Of a stretch of 64,000 bases of DNA, positions 1 through 8,010 are shown one piece after another. The stretch comes from Sulfuricurvum sp. (GTDB taxonomy: Bacteria; Campylobacterota; Campylobacteria; Campylobacterales; Sulfurimonadaceae): contig JAUYAU010000015.1 in NCBI GenBank assembly GCA_030693335.1, forward strand, positions 1 through 64,000, read 5' to 3'. The position numbers were made by a program, and so were the translations under genes. Numbering within the stretch: position 1 is the first letter of the stretch; each line of letters begins with the position of its first letter. The notes under the pieces are model-generated. The model was not told the origin of the DNA, did no database searches, and saw only the letters and a program-made list of their open reading frames with translations.

Positions 1-131
1 AACTAAACCATAGACCTCGAAAAATACTTGGCTATAAAACTCCGCATGAAGTGTTCTTTGCTAAAATTGCACAATGGATTGATGACTCGAAGCTACACTA
101 TAAAAATAACGTTGTTGCACTTGATTGTTGA
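1..131 (+). CDS. IS30-family transposase, C-terminal end (partial)
   Basis: An open frame enters from the left edge (first full codon at 3) and stops with TGA at 129-131. The 42 visible residues contain NHRPRKILGYKTPHEVF, which matches the conserved end of IS30-type DDE transposases, the core of the recombinase integrase-like domain. The rest of the gene and the left end of the element lie outside the window. No right inverted repeat could be confirmed between 132 and 183 because the partner end is not visible. The element lies just beyond the 3' end of a tRNA operon. Family call is confident; whether the copy is intact is unknown. Confidence 0.8.
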   Translation, partial: LNHRPRKILGYKTPHEVFFAKIAQWIDDSKLHYKNNVVALDC

Positions 132-183
132 ATGGGCGTTGTTGAATGGCGGGTTGAAAGTACGCTGTGTAGGGAAAGTGTTA

Positions 184-258
184 TGGTGACTCCAAGGGGA
201 TTTGAACCCCTGTGACCAGGATGAAAACCTGGGATCCTAACCGTTAGATGATGGAGCC
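184..258 (-). tRNA. tRNA-Glu (UUC)
   Basis: The reverse strand folds as a cloverleaf. The acceptor stem pairs GGCTCCA with TGGAGTC, with one G-U pair. The anticodon stem CCAGG/CCTGG encloses the loop TTTTCAT, giving anticodon TTC, and the T-loop contains GTTCAAATC. The 3' CCA is encoded (TGG at 184-186 on the plus strand). It lies 26 bases downstream of tRNA-Lys and is probably cotranscribed from the consensus promoter at 404-432. Confidence 0.96.
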
Positions 259-284
259 ACAACAAAATGTGTAAAGTAAAAAAA

Positions 285-360
285 TGGTGTCCCGTGATGG
301 ATTCGAACCATCGACCCCTTCATTAAAAGTGAAATGCTCTACCAGCTGAGCTAACGGGAC
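285..360 (-). tRNA. tRNA-Lys (UUU)
   Basis: The reverse strand begins GTCCCGT and ends ACGGGAC plus discriminator A and an encoded CCA. The D-arm (GCTCAGCTGGTAGAGC) and T-arm (GGTTCGAATCC) are canonical. The anticodon loop CTTTTAA gives TTT, lysine. It is the first gene of a two-tRNA operon with tRNA-Glu. Confidence 0.97.
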
Positions 361-403
361 AACCTGCACTAAATCATTCGGTTAGCATGATTTGTGGATG
401 GGA

Positions 404-432
404 ATTATAGACAAAATAACCTTTTATGTCAA
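404..432 (-). promoter_or_regulatory. Consensus sigma-70 promoter of the tRNA-Lys/tRNA-Glu operon
   Basis: On the minus strand TTGACA (432-427) is followed after exactly 17 bases by TATAAT (409-404). Both hexamers are perfect consensus, as expected for a stable-RNA promoter. Transcription would start near 397, about 37 bases before tRNA-Lys. Confidence 0.88.
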
Positions 433-513
433 TGGGTTAAAGGAAAGAAAGGTGTTAATGGAAAGATAAGAGAATTTTGGAGACAATAATTCTAATAAAA
501 AAAGGAAAAAATA

Positions 514-906
514 ATGAAAAAGTTCTTTTTACTGTTACTGCTCTTTGGTTCATTTTTGTATGCTGCATCGATTGAAAGTGATAAAGAGTTTCAACAAGCC
601 ATTGCGAAGATAGGTAAAGAGGAAAAGTTGGTATTGATGATCTACACCGCAGATGATTGTCCCGAATGTGCCTATATGAAGCAAAAAGTGTTTCATGACA
701 AAACGGTAGAGCCGTTTTTGAATCGCCATTTTGTTGTGATGGAAAAGAACGTGCATCGCAGTAGCTTGCCAGATGGCTTTGATTATTTCGGTATTCCGAC
801 GATGTTTTTTATCGATAAAGCAGGGGTGAAAAAAGAGACCCTTGTGGGGAGCAAACGTCCCAAGCCGTTTTTAGAAGCGCTTCACCGTGTTTGGGGCAAA
901 AAATAA
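514..906 (+). CDS. Exported thioredoxin-fold protein
   Basis: This 130-residue protein starts with a clear signal peptide (about residues 1-18, ending YAA) and continues as a single thioredoxin-like domain. The redox motif is CPEC, about residues 49-52, preceded by YTADD. A later IPTMFF segment carries the cis-proline typical of the fold. It resembles periplasmic thioredoxin-related (DUF255/SoxW-like) proteins that reduce or isomerise disulfides, possibly during cytochrome maturation. The start has a good AAGGA ribosome site. The stop overlaps the next start (TAATG), so it is translationally coupled to the pentapeptide protein. Exact substrate is unknown. Confidence 0.8.
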   Translation: MKKFFLLLLLFGSFLYAASIESDKEFQQAIAKIGKEEKLVLMIYTADDCPECAYMKQKVFHDKTVEPFLNRHFVVMEKNVHRSSLPDGFDYFGIPTMFFIDKAGVKKETLVGSKRPKPFLEALHRVWGKK

Positions 907-1508
907 TGAGACGAGTGTTAGCCGCACTGTTGTGTTTGGGATTGCTGCAAGTGCATGGGTATGACCCTGAACATCTCAAACAATTGTTAGAAGAAAAAGA
1001 GTGCATTGGATGCGATTTGCGTGGTGCGGACTTGCGGGGTATTGATTTTAGCGGATGTGATTTGAGTAAAAGTGATTTTTCAGGTGCAAATGTGAGCCGA
1101 AGTATTTTTGTCATGGCCGATTTAAACGATGCTAATCTCAGTGATGCCAATGCGACAGAGTCTGTTTTTTGGAAAGGGACGATGCAGCGAGCTGATCTCA
1201 CCCGCATTCATGCTCAAGGGGCGAGTTTCAAAGGGACGTATCTAGAGGGGAGCAATTTGAGTTTTGCTGATCTTCGAGGGACAAAAAGCTGGAAAGCAAA
1301 TTTTAGCAGCGCGCTTTTGAAAAAAACAGATTTTAGCGATGCAGAGCTGGGAGATGCAAAATTCATCCATAATGATCTGCGCTCTTCCAAACTTACCAAA
1401 AGTCTTTTGTGGAAAACGTATTTCAGTAACGTGAATATGACCAAAGCTCAATGTGCCCATGCCAAAAAAGAGGAAGCGATTTTTGACGTCAATGTAACGT
1501 GTCGTTAA
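906..1508 (+). CDS. Exported pentapeptide-repeat protein
   Basis: The start at 906 overlaps the upstream stop codon (TAATG) and gives MRRVLAALLCLGLL, a signal peptide; an upstream in-frame start at 891 would spoil it. After CIGC (about residues 34-37) the protein is a run of A(D/N)LxG-type pentapeptides (for example LRGADLRGIDFSGCDLSKSD) over residues 38-195. Such repeats form a right-handed quadrilateral beta helix. Most known members are cytoplasmic or are DNA mimics, whereas this one is exported, so a structural or binding role in the periplasm is more likely. No catalytic motif is visible. Function is unknown. Confidence 0.8.
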   Translation: MRRVLAALLCLGLLQVHGYDPEHLKQLLEEKECIGCDLRGADLRGIDFSGCDLSKSDFSGANVSRSIFVMADLNDANLSDANATESVFWKGTMQRADLTRIHAQGASFKGTYLEGSNLSFADLRGTKSWKANFSSALLKKTDFSDAELGDAKFIHNDLRSSKLTKSLLWKTYFSNVNMTKAQCAHAKKEEAIFDVNVTCR

Positions 1509-1524
1509 TATTGAGGTTAGAAAC

Positions 1525-1983
1525 TTATTTAATTACGATAAATCCTACTTTTTGATCACTATGGCAGGTATTACAGGATAGTTTAATCTGCTCAAATACC
1601 TCATTGATTTTTGTGTTGTTGTTGGTATGAAGTGCATTACGAAACTGAGGATAAATCTTTTCTAAAAAGAATATTTCTGCAGATAATTTTCGTGCAGGAC
1701 GACGGATGGCTCCGTTGTCAATAGCTATTTTTATTTTATCCCAATGATAGGATGCAAGTAGATAATTACCCATTTGGACTGCTTTTTTTATCGCTTCGTA
1801 GCGATATCCCACTTCTATCATCGCCGTATCAAATCCACGAAATTGTTTTTGGATAGCTTCCATTTGCATAGGAGTAGCATTGAGATCAACAAGCCAGTTG
1901 GAGGTGGTTGAGTATTCCATGGCAGATAGCGAAGCACATACTGTAAGTGTCACAGAAAATACTCTCAAAGTTCTTCGGATCAA
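1525..1983 (-). CDS. Exported monohaem cytochrome c'/c556-like protein
   Basis: The TTG at 1983 is preferred as start: AGGA lies 8 bases upstream on the minus strand, and translation from it begins with the signal peptide LIRRTLRVFSVTLTVCASLSA. The mature part is largely helical and ends with CNTCHS at about residues 137-142, eleven residues before the C-terminus. A C-terminal CxxCH after a helical bundle is the layout of the cytochrome c'/c556 group. It begins one base after the DoxX stop codon, so the two form an operon. It may carry electrons or bind small gases; substrate is not determinable. Confidence 0.7.
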   Translation of the reverse strand: MIRRTLRVFSVTLTVCASLSAMEYSTTSNWLVDLNATPMQMEAIQKQFRGFDTAMIEVGYRYEAIKKAVQMGNYLLASYHWDKIKIAIDNGAIRRPARKLSAEIFFLEKIYPQFRNALHTNNNTKINEVFEQIKLSCNTCHSDQKVGFIVIK

Positions 1984-1984
1984 A

Positions 1985-2434
1985 TCACAATTCCTTTTTT
2001 TTAGATAATTTTGAAAAGATTTTTTGATCGAGAGAGTAATTGCCACCTCCTCGGATAATTAGAAAAATACTTCCAAGAAGCATCGACCAATCTGTTCTAC
2101 TTCCGTGCAGTAGCTCCCAAAATCCTTTTTCCATGAATACTTCTGATTTAGTGGTTGCAAAAGCGACAATCATAATGATAAAGGTCGGGACACTGGCTAG
2201 TCGCGTGAGTAAACCAAAAAGGATGAGAATTCCACAAATGATTTCAAAGCCTCCCACGAAAGATCCTAAAAACTCAGGGGAAGGTAACCCGATTTTTTCA
2301 AAGCGTCCTGCACCTCGAAGTTCAGGAAAAAGAAACTTTTGTATCCCTTCGGACAGAAAAACAGCTCCGACCATTAGACGTATTAATACGGTTGTATTTG
2401 ACTCATCGGTTTTTATGAGGGTATTTTGAAACAT
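1985..2434 (-). CDS. DoxX-family membrane protein
   Basis: The 149 residues contain four predicted hydrophobic segments (about 17-34, 55-78, 83-95 and 115-130). The N-terminal pattern RLMVGAVFLSEGIQKF and the motif GGFEIICGILILFGL are characteristic of DoxX/YphA-type quinone-linked membrane proteins. Relatives include the small subunit of thiosulfate:quinone oxidoreductase, but most DoxX proteins are uncharacterised. It is upstream of and adjacent to a c-type cytochrome gene, which suggests a small membrane electron-transfer or stress module. I do not assign it to thiosulfate oxidation. Confidence 0.8.
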   Translation of the reverse strand: MFQNTLIKTDESNTTVLIRLMVGAVFLSEGIQKFLFPELRGAGRFEKIGLPSPEFLGSFVGGFEIICGILILFGLLTRLASVPTFIIMIVAFATTKSEVFMEKGFWELLHGSRTDWSMLLGSIFLIIRGGGNYSLDQKIFSKLSKKKEL

Positions 2435-2460
2435 TATAAACTCCTGTGATTTATTTTATA

Positions 2461-2614
2461 GGATAGTATTGTATCCTGAATGTACTAAGAGAATAAACTG
2501 CCCTTGGTATGGGATTGCACATTGTTCAAACGCTCTCACAGAGTCGGGATTACGGTGAATATGGAGAGTCAAGAAGGTGTCGGTACGCGCGTAGAGGTGC
2601 TTTTTCCCCGCTAA
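2461..2614 (+). pseudogene. Relic of a histidine kinase C-terminus (HATPase G2 region)
   Basis: From 2506 the plus strand reads GMGLHIVQTLSQSRDYGE, the G2 box and following helix of a histidine-kinase ATPase domain. After a frame change near 2560 it reads MESQEGVGTRVEVLFPR followed by TAA at 2612-2614, the usual end of such a kinase. In-frame stops precede the segment, and nothing upstream of 2461 can be recognised as the rest of the domain. I infer a decayed fragment left after deletion or replacement; the doxX-cytochrome pair now occupies the upstream side. Confidence 0.65.
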
Positions 2615-2677
2615 TACTATGTTAATATTTTTGTGATAGAGTTTCATTAAAGAGAATACGTAACGTAACAAAAAAGG

Positions 2678-2683
2678 TATAAT
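2678..2683 (+). promoter_or_regulatory. Possible -10 element of the bat operon
   Basis: TATAAT lies only six bases before the batA start codon, so a transcript from it would begin at or next to the ATG. No good -35 is seen, and the purine tract AAAAAAGG at 2670-2677 could instead be a distant ribosome site. Weak call. Confidence 0.3.
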
Positions 2684-2689
2684 TCCCAT

Positions 2690-3601
2690 ATGAATATTTT
2701 CTCATTTCAATTTTTATGGGCATTTTTTGCACTTCCACTACTTATCTATTGTTTGTACCGCTGTAAAGTAGCTATTCGACAGCACTATTTTCCCCATCTG
2801 CATTTTTTTACTAAACTCAATAAATGGCGCAATTTTGAGTGGCTGCTCAAAGCACTTGCGGTTGCGATAATGGTGGGAGCGCTGGCGACTCCTGTGATGA
2901 TCGATTATTCTGATCCGCGTAATCGTAACGGGGTGGATATTGTTCTCTCTATCGACGGAAGCGGTTCGATGAATGCGTCAGGTTTTGGGGAAGAGGGGAA
3001 TAGGGCGAGCCGATTTGAAATTGTTCAAAAAATTGCAAGTGATTTTGTGATGAAACGCTCTCAAGATAACATTGGAATTGTCGAATTTGGCGATTTTGCA
3101 TTTATTGCTTCACCCATAACCTATGAAAAAGAGATCATTGCACAGATGATCGGATATCTCAGCTACGGGATGGCGGGGCAAAATACCGCTATTGGCGAAG
3201 GAATAGCGATGGGGGTGCGTGCATTACGTGATTCCAAAGCAGCGTCCAAAGTGATCATTTTACTCACGGATGGAGAGCACAACAGCGGTTCGATCTCTCC
3301 CAAAGAGGCGATAGGTATGGTGAAAAAAGAAAAAATTCGCCTCTACACGATCGGTATCGGAGCCAAGGGGGAGTTTGATAGCCCATTATTGGAACAACTG
3401 GCGCGCGATGGGAATGGAGCATTTTTTGCCGCTACGAATGAAAAGGAGCTTCAAGAAGTCTATGCCCAGATTGATACGATGGAGCGTTCCCGGATCAAGA
3501 GTGCGCACAATGTGTTGGAAGAGCACTATTTTCAGTGGTTTTTATCTCCTGCATTATTCTTTTTAGGTTGGCTAATGTGGCGACGCAGGGGGGTATTATG
3601 A
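2690..3601 (+). CDS. batA: BatA-like membrane protein with vWA domain
   Basis: 303 residues: two N-terminal membrane segments (about 5-22 and 53-70), a von Willebrand A domain (about 82-260) and a C-terminal membrane segment (about 281-298). The metal-dependent adhesion site is intact: DGSGS, with D89, S91 and S93, plus a later LLTDGEHNSG segment. BatA proteins belong to MoxR-linked operons implicated in stress or oxygen tolerance; the domain would face the periplasm. It is the first gene of a tightly overlapping operon (ATGA overlap with the next gene). Confidence 0.88.
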   Translation: MNIFSFQFLWAFFALPLLIYCLYRCKVAIRQHYFPHLHFFTKLNKWRNFEWLLKALAVAIMVGALATPVMIDYSDPRNRNGVDIVLSIDGSGSMNASGFGEEGNRASRFEIVQKIASDFVMKRSQDNIGIVEFGDFAFIASPITYEKEIIAQMIGYLSYGMAGQNTAIGEGIAMGVRALRDSKAASKVIILLTDGEHNSGSISPKEAIGMVKKEKIRLYTIGIGAKGEFDSPLLEQLARDGNGAFFAATNEKELQEVYAQIDTMERSRIKSAHNVLEEHYFQWFLSPALFFLGWLMWRRRGVL

Positions 3602-5133
3602 GTTTATTGACTCCTGTATGGTTGCTGGCGTTGGGATTTATTGCCGTGTATTGGATGGCGGTTCGACGGTTAGGATACCGATGGGACGGGTCGCAAAAAT
3701 GGCTTTTGGTGTCCATCGCGTTGGTGATCGTGGCGCTGACGCGTCCCGTATTGGAGCAAAAGCCGGTGACCATCGAACAAATGGGATCGGATGTGATTAT
3801 TGCCGTGGATTTATCCTACTCGATGCGCGCAACCGATGTTGCCCCAAGCCGCCTGAGTGCCGCTAAAACGCTTTTGGGTGATGTCGTGCGAAGCGATGTA
3901 AAAGATCGGTTCGGGGTAATCGGTTTTACGACCAGTGCCATCATTCTCTCACCGCTAACTAAAGATACGGAATTATTAGAACATCTTTTTGGCTCATTGG
4001 ATGAATCGCAGATCATTACAAAAGGGACGACCGTAATGAGCGCATTGGAGCTGGCCCGTAAAATGTCGTATGCCAAGCAGCCATTGGTAATTCTTCTCAC
4101 GGATGGCGGAGATGAAATGTCCTACGCAAAAGAAGCTGATTTTGTACGAGAAAATAATCTGCGATTAAGTGTTGTAATGCTGGGAACAGCGCAAGGAAGT
4201 ACATTAGCAGAGGGTGATGGAACGCTCAAAGATGACAAAGGGCACATCGTCGTGAGTTCACGTAATGATGCGATTACAGAGATTGTGGAAGCTTCTGGCG
4301 GAAAGATGATCGAGGGTGCAGATGCAAGTGCGGTGTTGGATCTCATAAAACAATCGCGGGCAGAGGATTTTCAGGGAAAATCGACGGTATTGCGGTATCA
4401 AGAACTTTTTTATGCTCCTTTGATCTTGGCGCTGATTTCTTTTATGCTCTCTATGACTTCGTTAGGGGAAAAAGTTCACAAAGGTATTTTGGTTGCGTTG
4501 GCTCTCATCGGTGTCTCTTCCCAAGCGGGGGTCCTTGAGTTCGCCTATCTCTACGGTGCAAAAAAAAGTTACGAAGCAAAAAACTATGAACGTTCAGCAC
4601 AATTGTATGCGCATGTCCCAATACCCAAAGCCAAATACAATCAAGCTGCGGCGTTGTATAAAGCGGGAAAATATCAAGATGCTCTTACTCTTTATCAAAG
4701 TATCAAATCAAACGATCCGATTTTCAAAGCGGTCCTTTATTACAATAGCGGCAATTGTTATATACGACTGCAAGAGTTTGAGAATGCGAGAGAAGCGTTT
4801 CTTAAATCATTGACCCTGCACTATACCAAAGAGGCGGACGATAATTTGCGTTTTATTGCGCATGGGGCCGAGCAACAAAGTCTGAACGTACGAAAAGAAA
4901 AAAGTGATAAAATGCAAGCCGAAGCGGGTGCACCCAAAGGGGAATCAAAACCAACCAAACAAGGTGGCGGAAGCAATATGAAAAGCGATATGGCTGCTGG
5001 CGGCGGAGGCGATGAGGGGAAAAAAGTCGAAAGTGACCCGAGATTGTCAATGTCACAGGGCAAAGCCCGTCTGAGCTCGACGCAGTATGAATTGATTAAT
5101 CAAAGGAGCGTGCATGAAACAAAGCCTTGGTAG
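3598..5133 (+). CDS. batB: BatB/BatC-type fusion: vWA domain plus TPR repeats
   Basis: The start at 3598 overlaps the batA stop (ATGA) and gives MSLLTPVWLLALGF, the standard BatB beginning; longer starts intrude into batA. The 511 residues comprise two membrane segments, a vWA domain with intact DLSYS (D71, S73, S75), two further membrane segments near 265-310, then TPR-like repeats (about 315-415) and a glycine/lysine-rich tail. In Bacteroides-type operons BatB and the TPR protein BatC are separate; here they are one chain. The tail would be exported and could scaffold the BatA/B assembly. Confidence 0.85.
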   Translation: MSLLTPVWLLALGFIAVYWMAVRRLGYRWDGSQKWLLVSIALVIVALTRPVLEQKPVTIEQMGSDVIIAVDLSYSMRATDVAPSRLSAAKTLLGDVVRSDVKDRFGVIGFTTSAIILSPLTKDTELLEHLFGSLDESQIITKGTTVMSALELARKMSYAKQPLVILLTDGGDEMSYAKEADFVRENNLRLSVVMLGTAQGSTLAEGDGTLKDDKGHIVVSSRNDAITEIVEASGGKMIEGADASAVLDLIKQSRAEDFQGKSTVLRYQELFYAPLILALISFMLSMTSLGEKVHKGILVALALIGVSSQAGVLEFAYLYGAKKSYEAKNYERSAQLYAHVPIPKAKYNQAAALYKAGKYQDALTLYQSIKSNDPIFKAVLYYNSGNCYIRLQEFENAREAFLKSLTLHYTKEADDNLRFIAHGAEQQSLNVRKEKSDKMQAEAGAPKGESKPTKQGGGSNMKSDMAAGGGGDEGKKVESDPRLSMSQGKARLSSTQYELINQRSVHETKPW

Positions 5134-6229
5134 GCTGCTGCTTTTATTTTTGTTGATATTGGGAACAGCAGATGCGGCTCAATATAAATGGAGCGTATTA
5201 AAAGCACCCAAAGAGCTCCATGTCGGAGAGGGTGCCGTGGTACGTTATCAGTGCCTTTTTGATGGTAGTGCAGGGGATTATACGGTGGTATTTAAGCCCA
5301 CTGATTCAAAGAGTTATAAAGCATCCATGGTGACGCAAGATGATCGTGTTATCAACGGGAAGCGGATTTTGCAGTTTGATGTTCTGATTACTCCTGTTAT
5401 TGGCGGAGTTTTGGATGTCAAACTGGATGCCTTGGTACGACGTACGACATTTGGTTCGATTGAAAATGCTTCCATCGGACGCGACAATGTCAAAAAATAC
5501 GATTTTAAAGATGAAAAAGTAATGATGCCCGATGTTAAGATACAGGCTATTGACAACACGGCCGACCTCAGTGGCGAGATTACTTTTGCGGTTTTGGTGG
5601 ACAAGGTCAAAGTCCGTTCGCATGAACCGGTGCATTTGAGTCTCTATGTACGAGGACGGGGCAATCTCAATGAATTCGTCCCATTTGAGCTTAATATCAG
5701 CGGGGTAAAACACTTTAGTGAACCTGCCCATCGGGATCTTTCTTTAGGAGAAAATGGATATGAAGGGGAAATTCGCCAAGAGTTTGCCCTCGTGTCCGAA
5801 AAAAGCTATGTAATTCCCCCCTTCAGTGTGAGTGTTTTTGACACCAAAACACATACGAATAAAATTTTGCGTTCGCAACCCATAAACATTGACGTTGAAA
5901 AAGGGTTTGAGCCCGGCAATCTTTTGGATGCACCGCAACTCAATGGTTACAGTGATTGGAAACGATATGGTTTTTATGCCTTTTTTATGCTGCTGGGGGT
6001 TATTTTAGCCGAAGTTGCGCGATGGCTCTGGGTTCATCGTCCTAGGAGAAAACCCAAAGCGTTTTGGGACAGTGCCGCGACGGCAAAAGAGCTGAGTATT
6101 CTTCTCTCTTTGCGTGGAGAATCTCAGTATTTACAGATTATCCAATTGCTGGATGAGGGGAACATCTCTCTAAACGAAGCCAAAAATAAATTAAGACTAA
6201 TGACAAGTACAGACGAGGAGAAACGATGA
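5114..6229 (+). CDS. batD: BatD-like exported protein
   Basis: 371 residues with a signal peptide (about 1-22, ending ADAA), a long beta-rich periplasmic region with repeated immunoglobulin-like patterns (HVGEGAVVRYQCLF, VRSHEPVHLSLYVRGRGNL), a C-terminal membrane segment (about 283-306) and a short cytoplasmic tail. This is the BatD 'oxygen tolerance' layout, although shorter than Bacteroides BatD. It overlaps batB by 20 bases and the moxR start by four, confirming one operon. No enzymatic motif is seen; a structural partner of the vWA proteins is the likely role. Confidence 0.8.
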   Translation: MKQSLGRLLLLFLLILGTADAAQYKWSVLKAPKELHVGEGAVVRYQCLFDGSAGDYTVVFKPTDSKSYKASMVTQDDRVINGKRILQFDVLITPVIGGVLDVKLDALVRRTTFGSIENASIGRDNVKKYDFKDEKVMMPDVKIQAIDNTADLSGEITFAVLVDKVKVRSHEPVHLSLYVRGRGNLNEFVPFELNISGVKHFSEPAHRDLSLGENGYEGEIRQEFALVSEKSYVIPPFSVSVFDTKTHTNKILRSQPINIDVEKGFEPGNLLDAPQLNGYSDWKRYGFYAFFMLLGVILAEVARWLWVHRPRRKPKAFWDSAATAKELSILLSLRGESQYLQIIQLLDEGNISLNEAKNKLRLMTSTDEEKR

Positions 6230-7173
6230 TAAAAATAATAGACGCCATACGCACCGAAATCGCAAAAGTAGTGGTTGGGCAAGAAAAAATGATTGACGGT
6301 CTTTTGATTGGATTGCTGTGTGAGGGACACATTCTCATCGAGGGGATCCCTGGATTGGCAAAAACAACAACGGTCAAAGCGCTTGCACAAACGTTGGGAT
6401 TGGATTTTAAACGGGTTCAATTTACTCCTGACCTATTACCAAGTGATATATTGGGGGCTGAGGTATACGATCCGCAAAACAATCTGTTCAAGATTAAAAA
6501 AGGGCCCATTTTTACCAACCTTTTGTTAGCGGATGAAATAAACCGTGCTCCTGCAAAAGTGCAATCGGCTTTATTGGAAGCGATGCAGGAACGACAGGTG
6601 ACCTTGAGCGATGAGAGTTTTGGACTCTCGTCACCCTTCTTAGTGATGGCAACACAAAATCCGATTGAAAACGAGGGGGTATATCCTCTGCCTGAAGCGC
6701 AACTGGATCGTTTTATGCTCAAAATCAAAGTGGGTTACAACACTCCCGATGAAGAGCTTCTGATCGCGCGTCGTATTGCTTCTAAGAGTTCAGAAGCTAT
6801 TCATGCCATCGTTAATGCACAAGTCATTGGAGAGCTGCAAGAGGCAGTTAAAACGGTTCACATCGATGAAGAGGTGGAACGTTACATGATTGCCCTTGTA
6901 GGAGCTACGAGAGAACCTGAACGTTTTGGGTTGGAATCTATCAAACGGTACATCCAATTCGGTGCTTCTCCTCGTGTCAGTATTGATATGTTCAAAGCCG
7001 TGCGTGCCATGGCGTTTTTGAGAGGCAAAGAGTTCGTTACCCCTAGCGATATCGCAAGTATTATCAAAGATTTGATGCGTCATCGTATTGTGTTGTCATA
7101 CGAAGCTGAGGCTGAGGGGATCGATGTCGATACCCTTATCGAACAAATCGTTACTGCGGTTCCTGTACCCTAA
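6226..7173 (+). CDS. moxR: MoxR-family AAA+ ATPase
   Basis: 315 residues with Walker A GIPGLAKTT (about 40-48), Walker B LLADEINRAP (about 100-109), sensor 1 ATQNPIENEG, and an arginine-bearing EAQLDRF segment. These are the hallmarks of MoxR ATPases, chaperone-like proteins that act with vWA partners to insert metals or assemble complexes. It lies between the vWA/BatD genes and a DUF58 gene, the usual grouping. The start overlaps batD by four bases. Confidence 0.93.
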   Translation: MIKIIDAIRTEIAKVVVGQEKMIDGLLIGLLCEGHILIEGIPGLAKTTTVKALAQTLGLDFKRVQFTPDLLPSDILGAEVYDPQNNLFKIKKGPIFTNLLLADEINRAPAKVQSALLEAMQERQVTLSDESFGLSSPFLVMATQNPIENEGVYPLPEAQLDRFMLKIKVGYNTPDEELLIARRIASKSSEAIHAIVNAQVIGELQEAVKTVHIDEEVERYMIALVGATREPERFGLESIKRYIQFGASPRVSIDMFKAVRAMAFLRGKEFVTPSDIASIIKDLMRHRIVLSYEAEAEGIDVDTLIEQIVTAVPVP

Positions 7174-7176
7174 ATC

Positions 7177-8010
7177 ATGAAAAACAGCCGCCAGATTCTT
7201 ATCAAAGCACGCCGGCAAATCGTTGGCGACCGTATCGGCAATAATGCCTCGATGTTTCGGGGGGAGGGGTATGATTTTGTAGAGCTGCGTGAATACATTT
7301 GGGGTGATGATACCCGTCATATTGATTGGAATATCACCGCTAAAATGCAGCGTCCCTATGTTAAAGTTTTTCGTGAAGAGAGAGAGCTTAGTATTGTAAG
7401 TGTTGCGATGATAGGCGGCGCATTGGATTTTGGAAAACCTGAACGCAAAATTGAGTGTGTTGCTGAAGTGGTTGCCCTAATCGGCTACTCGGCAGTCGCG
7501 AATGGGGATTTGTTTGCCCATTATAATTTTTCGCAAATTTTGAGGGATGAGGTGCGCGCGGGTAAAAAAAAGTTTGCTGTGGCTCAGAGCGTGGATTCGG
7601 TAATGAATGCCCAACTGCTAAATCATAAAGCCGATTACACCGCCATGGCACAAACTCTCTATAAGCGACTCAAACGCAGATCACTGATTGTGGTTGTTGG
7701 AGATTTTTTTGAGATTCCCGACATGCGGTTGTTAGCCAAAAAGCATGAAGTAGTAGCCATCGTCGTGAGAGATCGTTTCGAAGAAAAACCCCAGCCGTTT
7801 GGTTTTACAGCGTTGATCGATCCGGAGAATGGGACTGTGCTGGAAGGGGATTTTAATACCGCGAGTGTTCAAAAATACCATAAAAAGATTCAAGTACATG
7901 ATGGCATGCTGTTTGAACACTTTCGCCGTGACGGGATTCGTTACACGAAACTTTACACCGACAGCAACGTATCGGTGACTTTGCGACGTTTGTTTGAAGG
8001 GAGATTGTGA
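7177..8010 (+). CDS. DUF58 domain protein of the MoxR/Bat operon
   Basis: 277 residues with the DUF58 signature: a YDFVELREYIWGDDTRHIDW stretch, then KMQRPYVKVFREERELS. The C-terminal half resembles a degenerate vWA fold, with VVVGDFFE in place of an adhesion-site motif. DUF58 proteins almost always accompany MoxR ATPases and are thought to link them to the vWA membrane proteins. No membrane segment is seen, so it is probably cytoplasmic. It begins three bases after moxR and overlaps the next gene. Confidence 0.88.
   Translation: MKNSRQILIKARRQIVGDRIGNNASMFRGEGYDFVELREYIWGDDTRHIDWNITAKMQRPYVKVFREERELSIVSVAMIGGALDFGKPERKIECVAEVVALIGYSAVANGDLFAHYNFSQILRDEVRAGKKKFAVAQSVDSVMNAQLLNHKADYTAMAQTLYKRLKRRSLIVVVGDFFEIPDMRLLAKKHEVVAIVVRDRFEEKPQPFGFTALIDPENGTVLEGDFNTASVQKYHKKIQVHDGMLFEHFRRDGIRYTKLYTDSNVSVTLRRLFEGRL

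Noticed and set aside
1985-2434. DoxX as the small subunit of thiosulfate:quinone oxidoreductase
   Set aside because: The partner DoxA subunit is not encoded nearby and the sox genes lie 20 kb away; DoxX is too broad a family for this claim.
2456-2689. 77-residue minus-strand frame between doxX and batA
   Set aside because: It covers the kinase relic read on the other strand, has no recognisable domain and no ribosome site; the plus-strand kinase similarity explains the sequence better.
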